NCBI GenBank assembly: GCA_947625155.1
Contig: CANQNG010000021.1
Location: 1-33,775 of the forward strand
DNA length: 33,775 nucleotides
Direction: 5' to 3'
DNA from: an uncultured Clostridia bacterium
GTDB lineage: Bacteria; Bacillota; Clostridia; Oscillospirales; Ruminococcaceae
Notes under the pieces: model-generated
Databases searched by the model: none
What the model was told of the DNA's origin: nothing
The model's input: only the letters and a program-made list of their open reading frames with translations
Made by a program: the position numbers and the translations under genes
Shown here: piece after piece, positions 15,044-22,873 of the stretch
Layout of the letters: each line of letters opens with the position of its first letter
Numbering within the stretch: the stretch's first letter is position 1

Positions 15044-16139
15044 TTTGTTTGTTCTGTCGGTGCAGGGCTTTCAGTTCCATGAGGACATACTTCCGGCGGA
15101 CGGTCATGCCCCGGAGCAGCCGGAGCAGCCATGCCGCAGGGAGCAGCAGTCTATGACGGTAGCAAAACGGGTACTGCGCCTTGTAAAAGGCAAGCCCCGG
15201 AAACAGGCGCTTCCAAAAGTATTTCCACCCCGTGCCGAGCGTTTCGGTGCGGTGTTGGACGGCTTGTTCCATTGTGCCATACGTGCCGGAATGCAGATAG
15301 AAGCGCAGCAGTGCCTGCTGTTCTTCCGTCAGGGGCGCTTCGGGGTCGGTAAAGACCTGACAGGCAAGCGTTCCCATTTTTTCCGCAAAGCTGTGAATGC
15401 CAAGCGTTTTCAGCTCCCGTTCCAGATATGCCCGGTCAATGTCAGGGTGTACCCGCAGGAACACATAGCAGTCGAGCAGTGTCCGCAGCCCGGTTCCGGC
15501 ATGGCTGGCGTGTTTATACGCATGCGCCAGAAAATAAAGGAAAAGATCCTCGTCCGTAAAATGATAGCTGTAAGCTTTGTCCGCATCCTGCACGAGCCGT
15601 TCTTTCACGTCTGCATAGTAGCTGTGGAATTCGCTGTCCTGCCCGAACAGCATCGTGTGCAGTTCAAAATTGTAGATCGGTTCTTTCAGGTAGGTGTCAT
15701 GGTGGGATTTTCCGATACTTTCCGGGGTGTAGCCGGAGGTTTGCATAAAGGCAAGCACGTCCTGCTGGAATGCGGCATCGTAGAGGATGTCATTATCTGC
15801 CATCTGCCGCAGACCGACACCGGGGTACAGTTCCTTGAGGATGACCCCTTTGAGGGGCATATACCAGATACCATGTTCTTCCAGAAAGCTGCAGATCCGG
15901 CTGCGTTCCGCATCGAGGAGAAGATCCTTGCGGATCGCCTTTGCCTTATCCTGCCGGAAATCATCTGGTACCTCTGCCCCGGAAGCCTCCAGCGCTGTGC
16001 AGACCAGTGCCGACAGACTGTGAGACCGGCTCATCGCCAGCAGTGCCTGCATATCCGTCCCTGCAAGCTTTGCCTTGTCAGGGGCTTTATTCTGTATGCC
16101 GCATGCTGTCAGATACAGCAGGGCTTCCTGTGTCTGCAT
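15033..16139 (-). CDS. Nucleotidyltransferase family protein (NTP_transf_5 type)
   Basis: 368 residues from the ATG at 16139 (GGAG just upstream). The start lies 53 bp inside the ABC gene, so the two overlap in different frames. The family signature LKGVILKELYPGVGLRQMADNDILY is present at about 100-125, with the acidic DND expected to bind metal in the nucleotidyltransferase fold. The remainder is helical. Such proteins are recurrent accessory genes in peptide-modification clusters, including some lasso clusters, where a nucleotidyl group transfer to the peptide is suspected. Here it is the last gene of the seven-gene operon. Substrate and reaction are inference. Confidence 0.88.
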   Translation of the reverse strand: MQTQEALLYLTACGIQNKAPDKAKLAGTDMQALLAMSRSHSLSALVCTALEASGAEVPDDFRQDKAKAIRKDLLLDAERSRICSFLEEHGIWYMPLKGVILKELYPGVGLRQMADNDILYDAAFQQDVLAFMQTSGYTPESIGKSHHDTYLKEPIYNFELHTMLFGQDSEFHSYYADVKERLVQDADKAYSYHFTDEDLFLYFLAHAYKHASHAGTGLRTLLDCYVFLRVHPDIDRAYLERELKTLGIHSFAEKMGTLACQVFTDPEAPLTEEQQALLRFYLHSGTYGTMEQAVQHRTETLGTGWKYFWKRLFPGLAFYKAQYPFCYRHRLLLPAAWLLRLLRGMTVRRKYVLMELKALHRQNKQKRA

Positions 16140-17805
16140 AATTGATCTCCACTCCATTTTCGTGCATGTGAATGATCGTATCACAAATGCCCAGCGCCGC
16201 CGGGCGGTGTGTGACAAGGATGACCGTCTTATCCGTGAGCTGCCGCAAATTGCACAGCAGGCGCTGTTCCGTTTCGCTGTCAAGGGCGCTCGTCGATTCG
16301 TCAAGCAGCAGAACCGGGTTGTCCGAATAGATCGCCCTTGCAATGGCAAGCCGCTGCAGCTGCCCTTCCGAAAGCCCCTGCCCCCGTTCGCCGAGCTGTG
16401 TTTCCGTGCCAAGCGTTTCTGCAAAATCGGCACAGGCAATGTGCAGCGCCCTTGCAAGACGTTCCGCATCCGGTGCTTTCTCCGAGAAGCTCACGGCATC
16501 CCGTATCGAGCCACTCAGGAGCTGACTGCCCTGCGGCACATAGGCGAACAGCCTGTGCCACTGCGCCGTCAGGGGCAGGCGTGTGCCATCCCTGCCGATG
16601 AGAAAACGTTCACCGCTTTGCAGCGGATACAGGCACATGAGCAGCTTCAGGAGTGTCGATTTACCGCATCCGGAATGTCCTGTGATCGCCGTGAATGAGC
16701 CTTTTTTCAGGGTGACGGAGATGTTTTCAAGTACCCGTTCTCCCTCTCTGCCCCGGTAGGCAAAGCCTGCCCCTGCAAAGCCAAGCCCGGCAAATTTGTT
16801 TTCATAGAATGCCCGGATCTCTTCATCAGTTTTTGCTCCCTCCGGACGATCCTCCGCAAAAGCTTCCGCTTCGGATAGCCGTTCGGCACTTGCTGTCATG
16901 GCATAGAATTTCGGGAGAAAGCCCGTAATGCCCGCCAGCGGCATCTGGAGCTGTCCGATGAGCTGTAACACTGCCATCAGCGTACCGTAGGAATATTTTC
17001 CCTGTAGAATGCCATACCCGCAGTACCCCAGCCCCAGCAGGTACATACCGTTCATGGCTGCGGAGAAACCGGAATTGCACAGGTTAGAAAACCGGACACG
17101 AGCCATCCGGGCAGACTTGTGTACATCCATGCGTTCCTCTGCGCCAGCAAGTGTCCGCTGTTCTGCGGAGAAAGAACGGACGATCAGCAGGCTTTCAAGG
17201 TGTTCCTGCAAAAACATACGCACTTTGCCGTCTGCTGTCTGCATTTTTTTGTGCAGAGCTTTTAGAGTTTTCCGGAACAGGCAGGTCAGCAGCAGCAATA
17301 CCGCCCCGCCCGGCAGAAGCAGATACACAAACCCCGGTTCGAGGACGAGCATCATCGAAAGTGCTGCCAGCAGTTTTACCGCCATGCCTGCTGCCCCCGG
17401 CAGGATGTCCACAGCCCCCGCCGCACAGACCGCCGTGTCCGAGGTCAGGCGGTTGAGCCATTCGCCGGAGTGGACAGCCGTCACCGAGGCATAGTCCTTG
17501 TGCAGCAGCACCCCGAACAGCCGGCGCTTGCAGGCGTTTTCCAGATCTGCACGGGTGCGTTCCTCCCAGTGCCGGATCACGGTCCGCAAAAGGATCTGCC
17601 CCGCTGCGATGCCTGCCGCCCCCAAAAGCCCGTACCCGAAGCCTTTGGGGTCTCCGGCAGCCGCCGCATCGATGACCTCCCGCAGTGCCAGCGCAAAGGC
17701 AACACCGCTCACACCGAGTACCATTTGCAGCACCGTCAGCCCTGCAATGGCAGCTTTCTGCTTTCCCGTGACCTGCCAGAGCCACCGGACAGCCGTTTGT
17801 CTCAC
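16087..17805 (-). CDS. ABC exporter, fused membrane and ATPase domains
   Basis: 572 residues if started at GTG 17805, which overlaps the peptidase stop as GTGA; a GTG 12 nt upstream and an ATG at 17874 are alternatives. Six membrane helices span about 15-300. The ATPase half has Walker A GHSGCGKST, Q-loop YVPQGSQLL, signature LSEGQLQRL (a Gly-to-Glu variant of LSGGQ), Walker B VLLLDEST and the H-loop VTHRP. It lacks a C39 peptidase domain, so any leader removal must come from another enzyme; the S26-type peptidase encoded just upstream is the obvious candidate. It probably exports the 47-residue peptide as a homodimer. Confidence 0.92.
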   Translation of the reverse strand: MRQTAVRWLWQVTGKQKAAIAGLTVLQMVLGVSGVAFALALREVIDAAAAGDPKGFGYGLLGAAGIAAGQILLRTVIRHWEERTRADLENACKRRLFGVLLHKDYASVTAVHSGEWLNRLTSDTAVCAAGAVDILPGAAGMAVKLLAALSMMLVLEPGFVYLLLPGGAVLLLLTCLFRKTLKALHKKMQTADGKVRMFLQEHLESLLIVRSFSAEQRTLAGAEERMDVHKSARMARVRFSNLCNSGFSAAMNGMYLLGLGYCGYGILQGKYSYGTLMAVLQLIGQLQMPLAGITGFLPKFYAMTASAERLSEAEAFAEDRPEGAKTDEEIRAFYENKFAGLGFAGAGFAYRGREGERVLENISVTLKKGSFTAITGHSGCGKSTLLKLLMCLYPLQSGERFLIGRDGTRLPLTAQWHRLFAYVPQGSQLLSGSIRDAVSFSEKAPDAERLARALHIACADFAETLGTETQLGERGQGLSEGQLQRLAIARAIYSDNPVLLLDESTSALDSETEQRLLCNLRQLTDKTVILVTHRPAALGICDTIIHMHENGVEINYADTGSPAVSDSMRHTE

Positions 17806-18233
17806 CGTTTCCACCGCCCTTTCCGGAAATACTTTACCCGCAGCACACAAGCCCGAACCCAGAAAAGATCGCACCAGATATGGGCATACAGCCGCAGCCG
17901 CCAGTCTTTCACGGAAATGGTCTTTCCGTCCCGCACCAAGCCCGTCAGCACCCCGATGATATGTTCGTCCGTGATGCCGGACTCCCGCTGCCAGCGGTTG
18001 TCACCGCAGAGCATATAGTCCGTCTTCCGCACTTTCAGGACACGATGCAGCACATACTGCCCGGAATCCCGCTTGTAGAGGGGAATATCCAGCCGATGCA
18101 GCCTGCCCTGCGGCGGTTCGAGGATCAGCAGGTCACGTTTTTCCCGAATGAGGGGCATCATGCTGTCGCCGACATTCGTGTAGACCAGTTTCCCCGTCCG
18201 TGCCAGTTCCGCTTCAAAGCTGGACTCAGCCAT
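17802..18233 (-). CDS. S24/S26-type signal peptidase
   Basis: 143 residues from the ATG at 18233, which overlaps the PqqD stop by 8 nt; a longer frame upstream is a shadow of the PqqD gene. Ser24 in GDSMMP is the catalytic-serine box. His63 in QYVLHRVLKV sits where SipW/S26B peptidases use a His, and a conserved CGDNR box follows. The C-terminus (WRLRLYAHIWCDLFWVRACV) is aromatic and basic and could lie on the membrane. It likely cleaves the leader of the cluster peptide, since it is embedded between the PqqD and exporter genes. Confidence 0.87.
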   Translation of the reverse strand: MAESSFEAELARTGKLVYTNVGDSMMPLIREKRDLLILEPPQGRLHRLDIPLYKRDSGQYVLHRVLKVRKTDYMLCGDNRWQRESGITDEHIIGVLTGLVRDGKTISVKDWRLRLYAHIWCDLFWVRACVLRVKYFRKGRWKR

Positions 18234-18483
18234 GAATTGCATCAATGCTGCGCAGGATCTCCACGATACGGTGGACATCTGCGGCGGCGGTAGCTTCGGG
18301 GACATCGTATTTTTCCAGCAGGCGGGCAGTGATCTCCGCTTCGGTCGTTTCGGTTTTCAGGCAGTTGACAATGAAAGCAGCCGTCGGATTGCTGCGTACA
18401 ATGCCGCTGAAAGCAGTTCCGGCGGCGACTAAGATCTGTTCGCCGTCCGCTTCGTAGGTCAGAAATTCAGGGTTCAGTTGCAT
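18226..18483 (-). CDS. PqqD-like peptide-binding protein
   Basis: 85 residues. PqqD-fold proteins (RiPP recognition elements) bind the leader of a precursor peptide and present it to modifying enzymes. Here the N-terminal beta strands (LNPEFLTYEADGEQILV) lead into NPTAAFIVNCLKTETTEAEITARLLEKYDV, the typical helical part (NxTAxxIxxLLxxxxTxxEI). The ATG at 18483 overlaps the kinase stop by 10 nt. It stands alone rather than fused to an enzyme, so it may serve both the kinase and the nucleotidyltransferase. Confidence 0.9.
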   Translation of the reverse strand: MQLNPEFLTYEADGEQILVAAGTAFSGIVRSNPTAAFIVNCLKTETTEAEITARLLEKYDVPEATAAADVHRIVEILRSIDAIHG

Positions 18484-19220
18484 GGGTTTTCTCCTTTCAT
18501 GCCCGCATAGGCGATCTTTGCCGCCGACAGTTTCCGGTCACATTGCAGGCGGTACAGCTTTACTCCGGCAGAAAGCTGGGATACCAGTGCAAGTGTGCGT
18601 TGCAGCAGCGCCGGATCAGAAGGGCGGTAGCTTTGTTGTAACAGCAGGGGAAACGCTTCGTGCCGGTCAAGGGGGGTAATACGGTTTTCCCTGCCCCGTT
18701 CCAGAACGCAGACCGCTTTCAGCGGAACAGAGGTGTTCGTGCTGCGGTGATGTTTCCCGTCCCACGGCGTACCGTAAACGATCACGCCGCCATCCGTGCA
18801 GCGCAGAAGCGGCTTGTCATCATTGACCATGAAAGCCCGCTCCCCGAAATACGTCATCCACAGGCTGGTGTGGGTGGATTTGCCTGTGCCGCTTTTCGCC
18901 GTGAACAGATAGCCCTCTCCGTCCACTGCCACGGCAGACCCGTGAAACAGCAGAATATCCGAGGGTATGAGCTTTTCAGCCAGTTTCCGGTAGACTGCCA
19001 ACGTCTCCAGATACCCGTCCGGAAATGTCCGCACAGGCTTGCCCTCCTGCTTGTCCGTCAGGGCAGACCGTTCCCGTTCGGCAGCAATATCAGCAGGGGA
19101 GATCTCTATGGAAATTTCCGGCTGTGCCTCTGTCCGGTAATTCCGGCAGAGTGCATGAACATCCGGGAACAGAGACCGGATGCCGATGTTGGCTTCGGCT
19201 ATGCGATAGATCCCATACAT
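18474..19220 (-). CDS. HPr-kinase-like protein (peptide-tailoring kinase)
   Basis: 248 residues from the ATG at 19220 with AAAGGAG upstream. It has HprK-fold motifs: FHGSAV (His93), the P-loop AKSGTGKSTHTSLW (108-121), MVNDDKPLLR (Asp134/Asp135) and GTPWDGKHHRSTNTSVPLKAV. True HPr kinase has an extra N-terminal domain and acts on the PTS protein HPr; this shorter form is the one found in peptide clusters. In the paeninodin-type lasso system a homologue phosphorylates a Ser of the precursor. Here the likely substrate is the 47-residue peptide encoded immediately upstream, rich in Thr and Ser. Substrate assignment is inference from context. Confidence 0.9.
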   Translation of the reverse strand: MYGIYRIAEANIGIRSLFPDVHALCRNYRTEAQPEISIEISPADIAAERERSALTDKQEGKPVRTFPDGYLETLAVYRKLAEKLIPSDILLFHGSAVAVDGEGYLFTAKSGTGKSTHTSLWMTYFGERAFMVNDDKPLLRCTDGGVIVYGTPWDGKHHRSTNTSVPLKAVCVLERGRENRITPLDRHEAFPLLLQQSYRPSDPALLQRTLALVSQLSAGVKLYRLQCDRKLSAAKIAYAGMKGENPCN

Positions 19221-19242
19221 AGCAGCTCCTTTCCGGAAATAG

Positions 19243-19275
19243 GCTGCCCCCTGCACCACAGGCGCAAGGGGCAGC
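19243..19275 (-). promoter_or_regulatory. Intercistronic hairpin after the peptide gene
   Basis: A perfect 8-bp stem (GCTGCCCC / GGGGCAGC) with a 17-nt loop lies in the 62-bp gap between the peptide stop and the kinase start, and no T-run follows on the minus strand. This suits partial attenuation or 3'-end protection, letting the peptide be made in excess over its enzymes. The role is inference. Confidence 0.5.
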
Positions 19276-19282
19276 ACGCCGT

Positions 19283-19426
19283 TTATTGGAATACGTCCGT
19301 ATAGGCGACCGTTTCCGGTACACCGTCTGCGCCGCCATCGGTCAGCTCACCACTGGTGGTGATAACATCCTCCGTGTCAAATGTGCAAACATCCATGACC
19401 GGCGTGATATAGGGTTCTTTTGTCAT
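19283..19426 (-). CDS. 47-residue acidic peptide, probable precursor of an exported modified peptide
   Basis: Starts at ATG 19426 with AGGAGG at 19439-19434; the ATGA overlaps the stop of the large transglutaminase-like gene by 4 nt. The product begins MTKEPYITPVMDVCTFDTED, continues VITTSGELTDGG and ends with AYTDVFQ. It is strongly acidic and has one Cys (14). Y6-x-x-P9 is the motif that recognition-element proteins bind in lasso-type leaders. A conserved-looking EDVITTSG follows, then Gly-Gly at 31-32, giving a possible 15-residue core. Peptides of the form YxxPxM...F(D/E)xEDVITTSG recur in gut Firmicutes to my recollection. It is followed directly by a kinase, PqqD, peptidase, exporter and nucleotidyltransferase. 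No cyclase is present, so a lasso knot is unlikely. Confidence 0.85.
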   Translation of the reverse strand: MTKEPYITPVMDVCTFDTEDVITTSGELTDGGADGVPETVAYTDVFQ

Positions 19427-22400
19427 ACGATCTCCTCCTTCTGTGCCTCAGGCAGCTTGTATGTTTTTTTCGGCAGTTCGGCTGTTTCTTTTTTCAGTTC
19501 TGTCAGCCTTGGGATGGCTGCGGCAGTTCTGGCAGCATCTGCGGGAATGCCCGTCACGCCGAGCGCCAGCAGATACTTACCGCCAAATTCTTCCGCTGTG
19601 TAGGTCTTGTCACCGATGATCACAGACTGATAGACCGTATTGGTTTCCCACGCATAGGTCTTGCCATCTGCTGCGATCGTCAGCCCTGCACGGCTGTAAT
19701 TTAGTGAATCGACTGCATAGAGCAGATACATATCTGTCAGACCATCTTCCGGCGGGAGCAGAACTTTGGATGCCGTCTTACCGGGCGTACCGGGAATGGT
19801 CTCCACAGAAGGCGTGGTGGTCGTGGTCGGCGCAGTTGTCGTTGTCGTCGCTGCGGTAGTCGTCGTCGTTGCTGCGGTGGTAGTTGTTGTGGTGGTCGTT
19901 GTGGTCACTGTGGTGGTCGTCGCAGCTGTAGAAGACGTTGTTACAACGGCTGTGGTTTCGGGAAGTGTAGTGGCAGCGGCGGTCGTGGCAGGTGCTTCTG
20001 TGGTGGTCTCCGCAGGTTCAGTGGCAGGTGGTGTGGTCTCACCGGGCTTGTCGGGCGCTGCTACCAGATTGCCCGCGGGGGCAGCTTCTGCCTCGGCATC
20101 GACCGGGATAGGCGTTTCACCCTTGGCAGCTTCTGCTTCTGCGACAGCAGCAGGAGCAAACTTCACATCCACGATACTGCTGTTTCCGTCAATATCCGCA
20201 TAGCTCAGCGTCAGCGGCATACCGGATGCATCCGTGATCTCTGTGAGCTTGCCGCCAACGGAAACGGAATCAATGACATAGCCCTCGTCCGGCTGGAGGA
20301 ACACGGTCACGCTCTCTCCCTCGGCAAGGGTGACGATACCGTCACAGGAGACGGAACCGCCCTTGGAGGCAGATGCTACGACAGACTTGGCAGCACTTTC
20401 CGTGCCGTCATCCTCAACTGCTGCGACCATGTACGGGCTGAAGCTCATGCAGGTCACGACCAGACCGTATTCTGTGATGACACAGGGGATCTCCTCTACC
20501 CCGGTGCAGTTGCCTGCTGCATCCTTGATGAAGTGGTAGACTTTGAACGTCACCCCGGCATCTTCCGGACCGTAGCCGTCCGGGAAGCCGAGCATCACAC
20601 GCACGCCGTCACCGGTGCTTGCCACCTGTGCCTTGCAGATGGACAGGCTGATCTCAAAGCTCTTGCTTTCGAGAACGGTATCCTCTGTCTGGGTATCGAC
20701 CAGTTCTGCCATCTGATCCTGTTCCTTGTGGGACGGAGCACTTGCCACGAGCACCATGCGGTCACGGAGCTTGTCACTGACGGTAGAACCATCGGTGGTT
20801 TTCCAGTCGTTCATGGAAATATCGGAATTGTCAAGCAGTCTCGGCTGTGCAAAGACGTTCCACTGGATGCCCTGCGAACGGTAAGCGCAGACATAGCTCT
20901 GGAACTTGGCTTCATAGGTGATGTCCATGGGAGCTTTGCCGCTGCGGGCACTCTTGAGTCCCTTGATAGAGAACGTGTACGCTGCACGGTCGTCAGCCCA
21001 CATCTTGCTTGGCGTGAAGTCGAACGAAATGGTCGAAACGCCGTCCCACTGTGCCTTTGTCATGGTGCTGTTGACCTGACCGGACGGGGAGCTGCACGTC
21101 ATAACGACCTCAAACTCCTCCCCTTCGATGGGAACGAGGACTTCATCAAAGGTGGCACTCACGTGCTGTGTACCCCGTTCGATGACGAGGTAGCCGCTGT
21201 TCCGGGGCGTGAGGTTTCTTGCATAGGGAGCGGGCATATAGTAGCCATTTTCGTTGTGGATCACATTGCTCTGTTCGAGCATGACCGGTTCTTCATCAAA
21301 GACAAGATCCGGGATGCCGTATTCATTCATTGTCGGCGGAATATCCGTGACGGCAAACTGCACATTCTGCGCAGAGGCAAGTGTCAGTGTCAATTCTGTG
21401 TCCGTATCTTCTATGCCGGGGTAGTATTGCGGTTCGATATAGCACCAGCCGCTGTCAACAGTTTCGTCATTTTCTTCATAGTAATTGATGAAGCGGACGA
21501 TGATGTACTTGCCCTGTTCGGCAGCCTTGGCGTAGCCCATGCCGTTGTAGCTGACGATGAAGTCGCCTGCCGGAACACCTTCCATTTCGGAATCTGCCTT
21601 ATAATTTACCACAAGCCCGCCGGAATCGGTGAGGGTCTCCACGCCGAGCGCATTGATCTCCGGATCCGGGTAGGTGAAGGGATAATTGGCTTCCGAGAGG
21701 ATATTGCTGGGGGTGTGGTGACGGTTCAGGATGTCCTCACCGACGAGGAGATATTCCTCGTTCTCACCGCCGTCCACGCCGCCTTCCGAGGGATTTTGGG
21801 TGATCGGGTCGTCCATGGTGGGGTCAACGCCGTACCAGCCGCCATTGATCTGCACAAGTGTCCACATATGCAGCTCTGGCTGGTTTTCCGTCACATTGTA
21901 GACACCGCTGACGAGGACGCATGGGATGCCCAGCTCGTCCAGCACTGCCTTGAAGGCACGGGAGTAGCCCTCACAGACACCCTCTTCCCGGAGCAGAGGA
22001 CCATAAGCATTCCGGATAAAGCCGATATTGGCAGGATCGCAGGCATCCTCTAACCGATAGGAGGTGTGGTGGGTGATATAGTCATGCACATAGCGCACCT
22101 GTTCGGCTGCGGCATCCTTGCCCTCCTCCACGGGAGCAGCTTTGGCAGCAGCGGCGATCTCTGCAACGGCTTCGTGATACTGTCCGAGAGCGCTTTCCAC
22201 ATCCGCTGCACTGGTGAAGCCTTCTGCATAGTAATTATCCCGCCTGAATGCGCCTAAGTACACATGATAGCCGTCCTCACCGGTCGTCACACGGATGGAG
22301 AGTGCGGAGAGATCGACATAGAACGTGTCCATGTGATCCATGTAAAAGGCATCCCTTGCCGCACCGAATGCAGTCAGCACACCGGGACCGCCGTCAGCGT

Positions 22401-22686
22401 ATCCCGCTGCTTCTTCCTGCGTGAGCAGACCATTGGCGGTCAGGTCGAAACTTTCCGTGCCAGTCTTGAGCATGCCCGTGGTGTACATGGTGTTGATAGC
22501 ATCGTAAAAGACCTTGGACTCGGCAGAGAGCTGCTGGCAGAAATAACCTTCCGTGTCATGCACGGCTGCGGCATCGGCAGCAAAGGTCTGTACGACATGG
22601 ACTGTCTGCGTGGCAGATCCGGCTGTGAGCTGTGTGGCTGCAAGCGAGACGGCGAGCAGAGAGGCAAGTGCTTTTCTGAAATTCAT
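19423..22686 (-). CDS. Large secreted transglutaminase-like protein with Thr-rich linker
   Basis: 1087 residues from the ATG at 22686 (GGAAGG 9 nt upstream). It has a signal peptide (about 1-38). The transglutaminase core is near 195-295, with Cys238 in REEGVCEGYSRAF, His273 in ELHMWTLV and Asp288 in WYGVDPTMDDP. About 600 residues of probable beta-sandwich modules follow, then a Thr/Ala linker (about 915-985), then about 100 residues with no membrane anchor, dockerin or sorting signal. The last residues (KKTYKLPEAQKEEIV) contain a YxxP. It opens the seven-gene operon and overlaps the peptide gene by 4 nt, so it may act on the exported peptide outside the cell; that is inference. The fold resembles the transglutaminase in 13036-15009. 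Confidence 0.88.
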   Translation of the reverse strand: MNFRKALASLLAVSLAATQLTAGSATQTVHVVQTFAADAAAVHDTEGYFCQQLSAESKVFYDAINTMYTTGMLKTGTESFDLTANGLLTQEEAAGYADGGPGVLTAFGAARDAFYMDHMDTFYVDLSALSIRVTTGEDGYHVYLGAFRRDNYYAEGFTSAADVESALGQYHEAVAEIAAAAKAAPVEEGKDAAAEQVRYVHDYITHHTSYRLEDACDPANIGFIRNAYGPLLREEGVCEGYSRAFKAVLDELGIPCVLVSGVYNVTENQPELHMWTLVQINGGWYGVDPTMDDPITQNPSEGGVDGGENEEYLLVGEDILNRHHTPSNILSEANYPFTYPDPEINALGVETLTDSGGLVVNYKADSEMEGVPAGDFIVSYNGMGYAKAAEQGKYIIVRFINYYEENDETVDSGWCYIEPQYYPGIEDTDTELTLTLASAQNVQFAVTDIPPTMNEYGIPDLVFDEEPVMLEQSNVIHNENGYYMPAPYARNLTPRNSGYLVIERGTQHVSATFDEVLVPIEGEEFEVVMTCSSPSGQVNSTMTKAQWDGVSTISFDFTPSKMWADDRAAYTFSIKGLKSARSGKAPMDITYEAKFQSYVCAYRSQGIQWNVFAQPRLLDNSDISMNDWKTTDGSTVSDKLRDRMVLVASAPSHKEQDQMAELVDTQTEDTVLESKSFEISLSICKAQVASTGDGVRVMLGFPDGYGPEDAGVTFKVYHFIKDAAGNCTGVEEIPCVITEYGLVVTCMSFSPYMVAAVEDDGTESAAKSVVASASKGGSVSCDGIVTLAEGESVTVFLQPDEGYVIDSVSVGGKLTEITDASGMPLTLSYADIDGNSSIVDVKFAPAAVAEAEAAKGETPIPVDAEAEAAPAGNLVAAPDKPGETTPPATEPAETTTEAPATTAAATTLPETTAVVTTSSTAATTTTVTTTTTTTTTTAATTTTTAATTTTTAPTTTTTPSVETIPGTPGKTASKVLLPPEDGLTDMYLLYAVDSLNYSRAGLTIAADGKTYAWETNTVYQSVIIGDKTYTAEEFGGKYLLALGVTGIPADAARTAAAIPRLTELKKETAELPKKTYKLPEAQKEEIV

Positions 22687-22738
22687 AAATGTCATCCTTC
22701 CTTTCCTGTGTCTACCCTTGCTTGGGTGTTGTACCTTA

Positions 22739-22767
22739 ATTATACAGTAACTGTCCAAAAAAGTCAA
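22739..22767 (-). promoter_or_regulatory. Sigma-A promoter of the seven-gene peptide operon
   Basis: Minus strand TTGACT (22767-22762), 17-bp spacer, TATAAT (22744-22739), about 50 bp upstream of the ATG at 22686. No other promoter is evident inside the operon. Confidence 0.75.
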
Positions 22768-22845
22768 GAAAAATAAAAAACTGTCAAAAGTATTTTACGC
22801 TTCGTTAAAAATTACTGCCCGGCTTATGGTACAATTGCACGAAGA

Positions 22846-22873
22846 AACAGGGGCTGGATCGACAGCCCCTGTT
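22846..22873 (-). terminator. Terminator of the flavin-reductase-like gene
   Basis: An 11-bp stem (AACAGGGGCTG / CAGCCCCTGTT) with a 6-nt loop, overlapping the last two bases of the gene's stop codon; the following T content is moderate (TTCTTC). It insulates the peptide operon promoter downstream. Confidence 0.7.

Noticed and set aside
15033-19426. The peptide operon as a classical lasso peptide cluster
   Set aside because: The YxxP leader, kinase and nucleotidyltransferase fit, but there is no asparagine-synthetase-like cyclase, and the only transglutaminase-fold protein is a large secreted one, not the small cytoplasmic leader protease.
19766-20203. Plus-strand frame of 145 codons rich in valine opposite the large transglutaminase-like gene
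   Set aside because: It is the antisense of the Thr-rich linker (ACN codons read as valine on the other strand); no ribosome site or promoter. Similar valine-rich frames face the linkers at 11368-11742 and 14340-14804.
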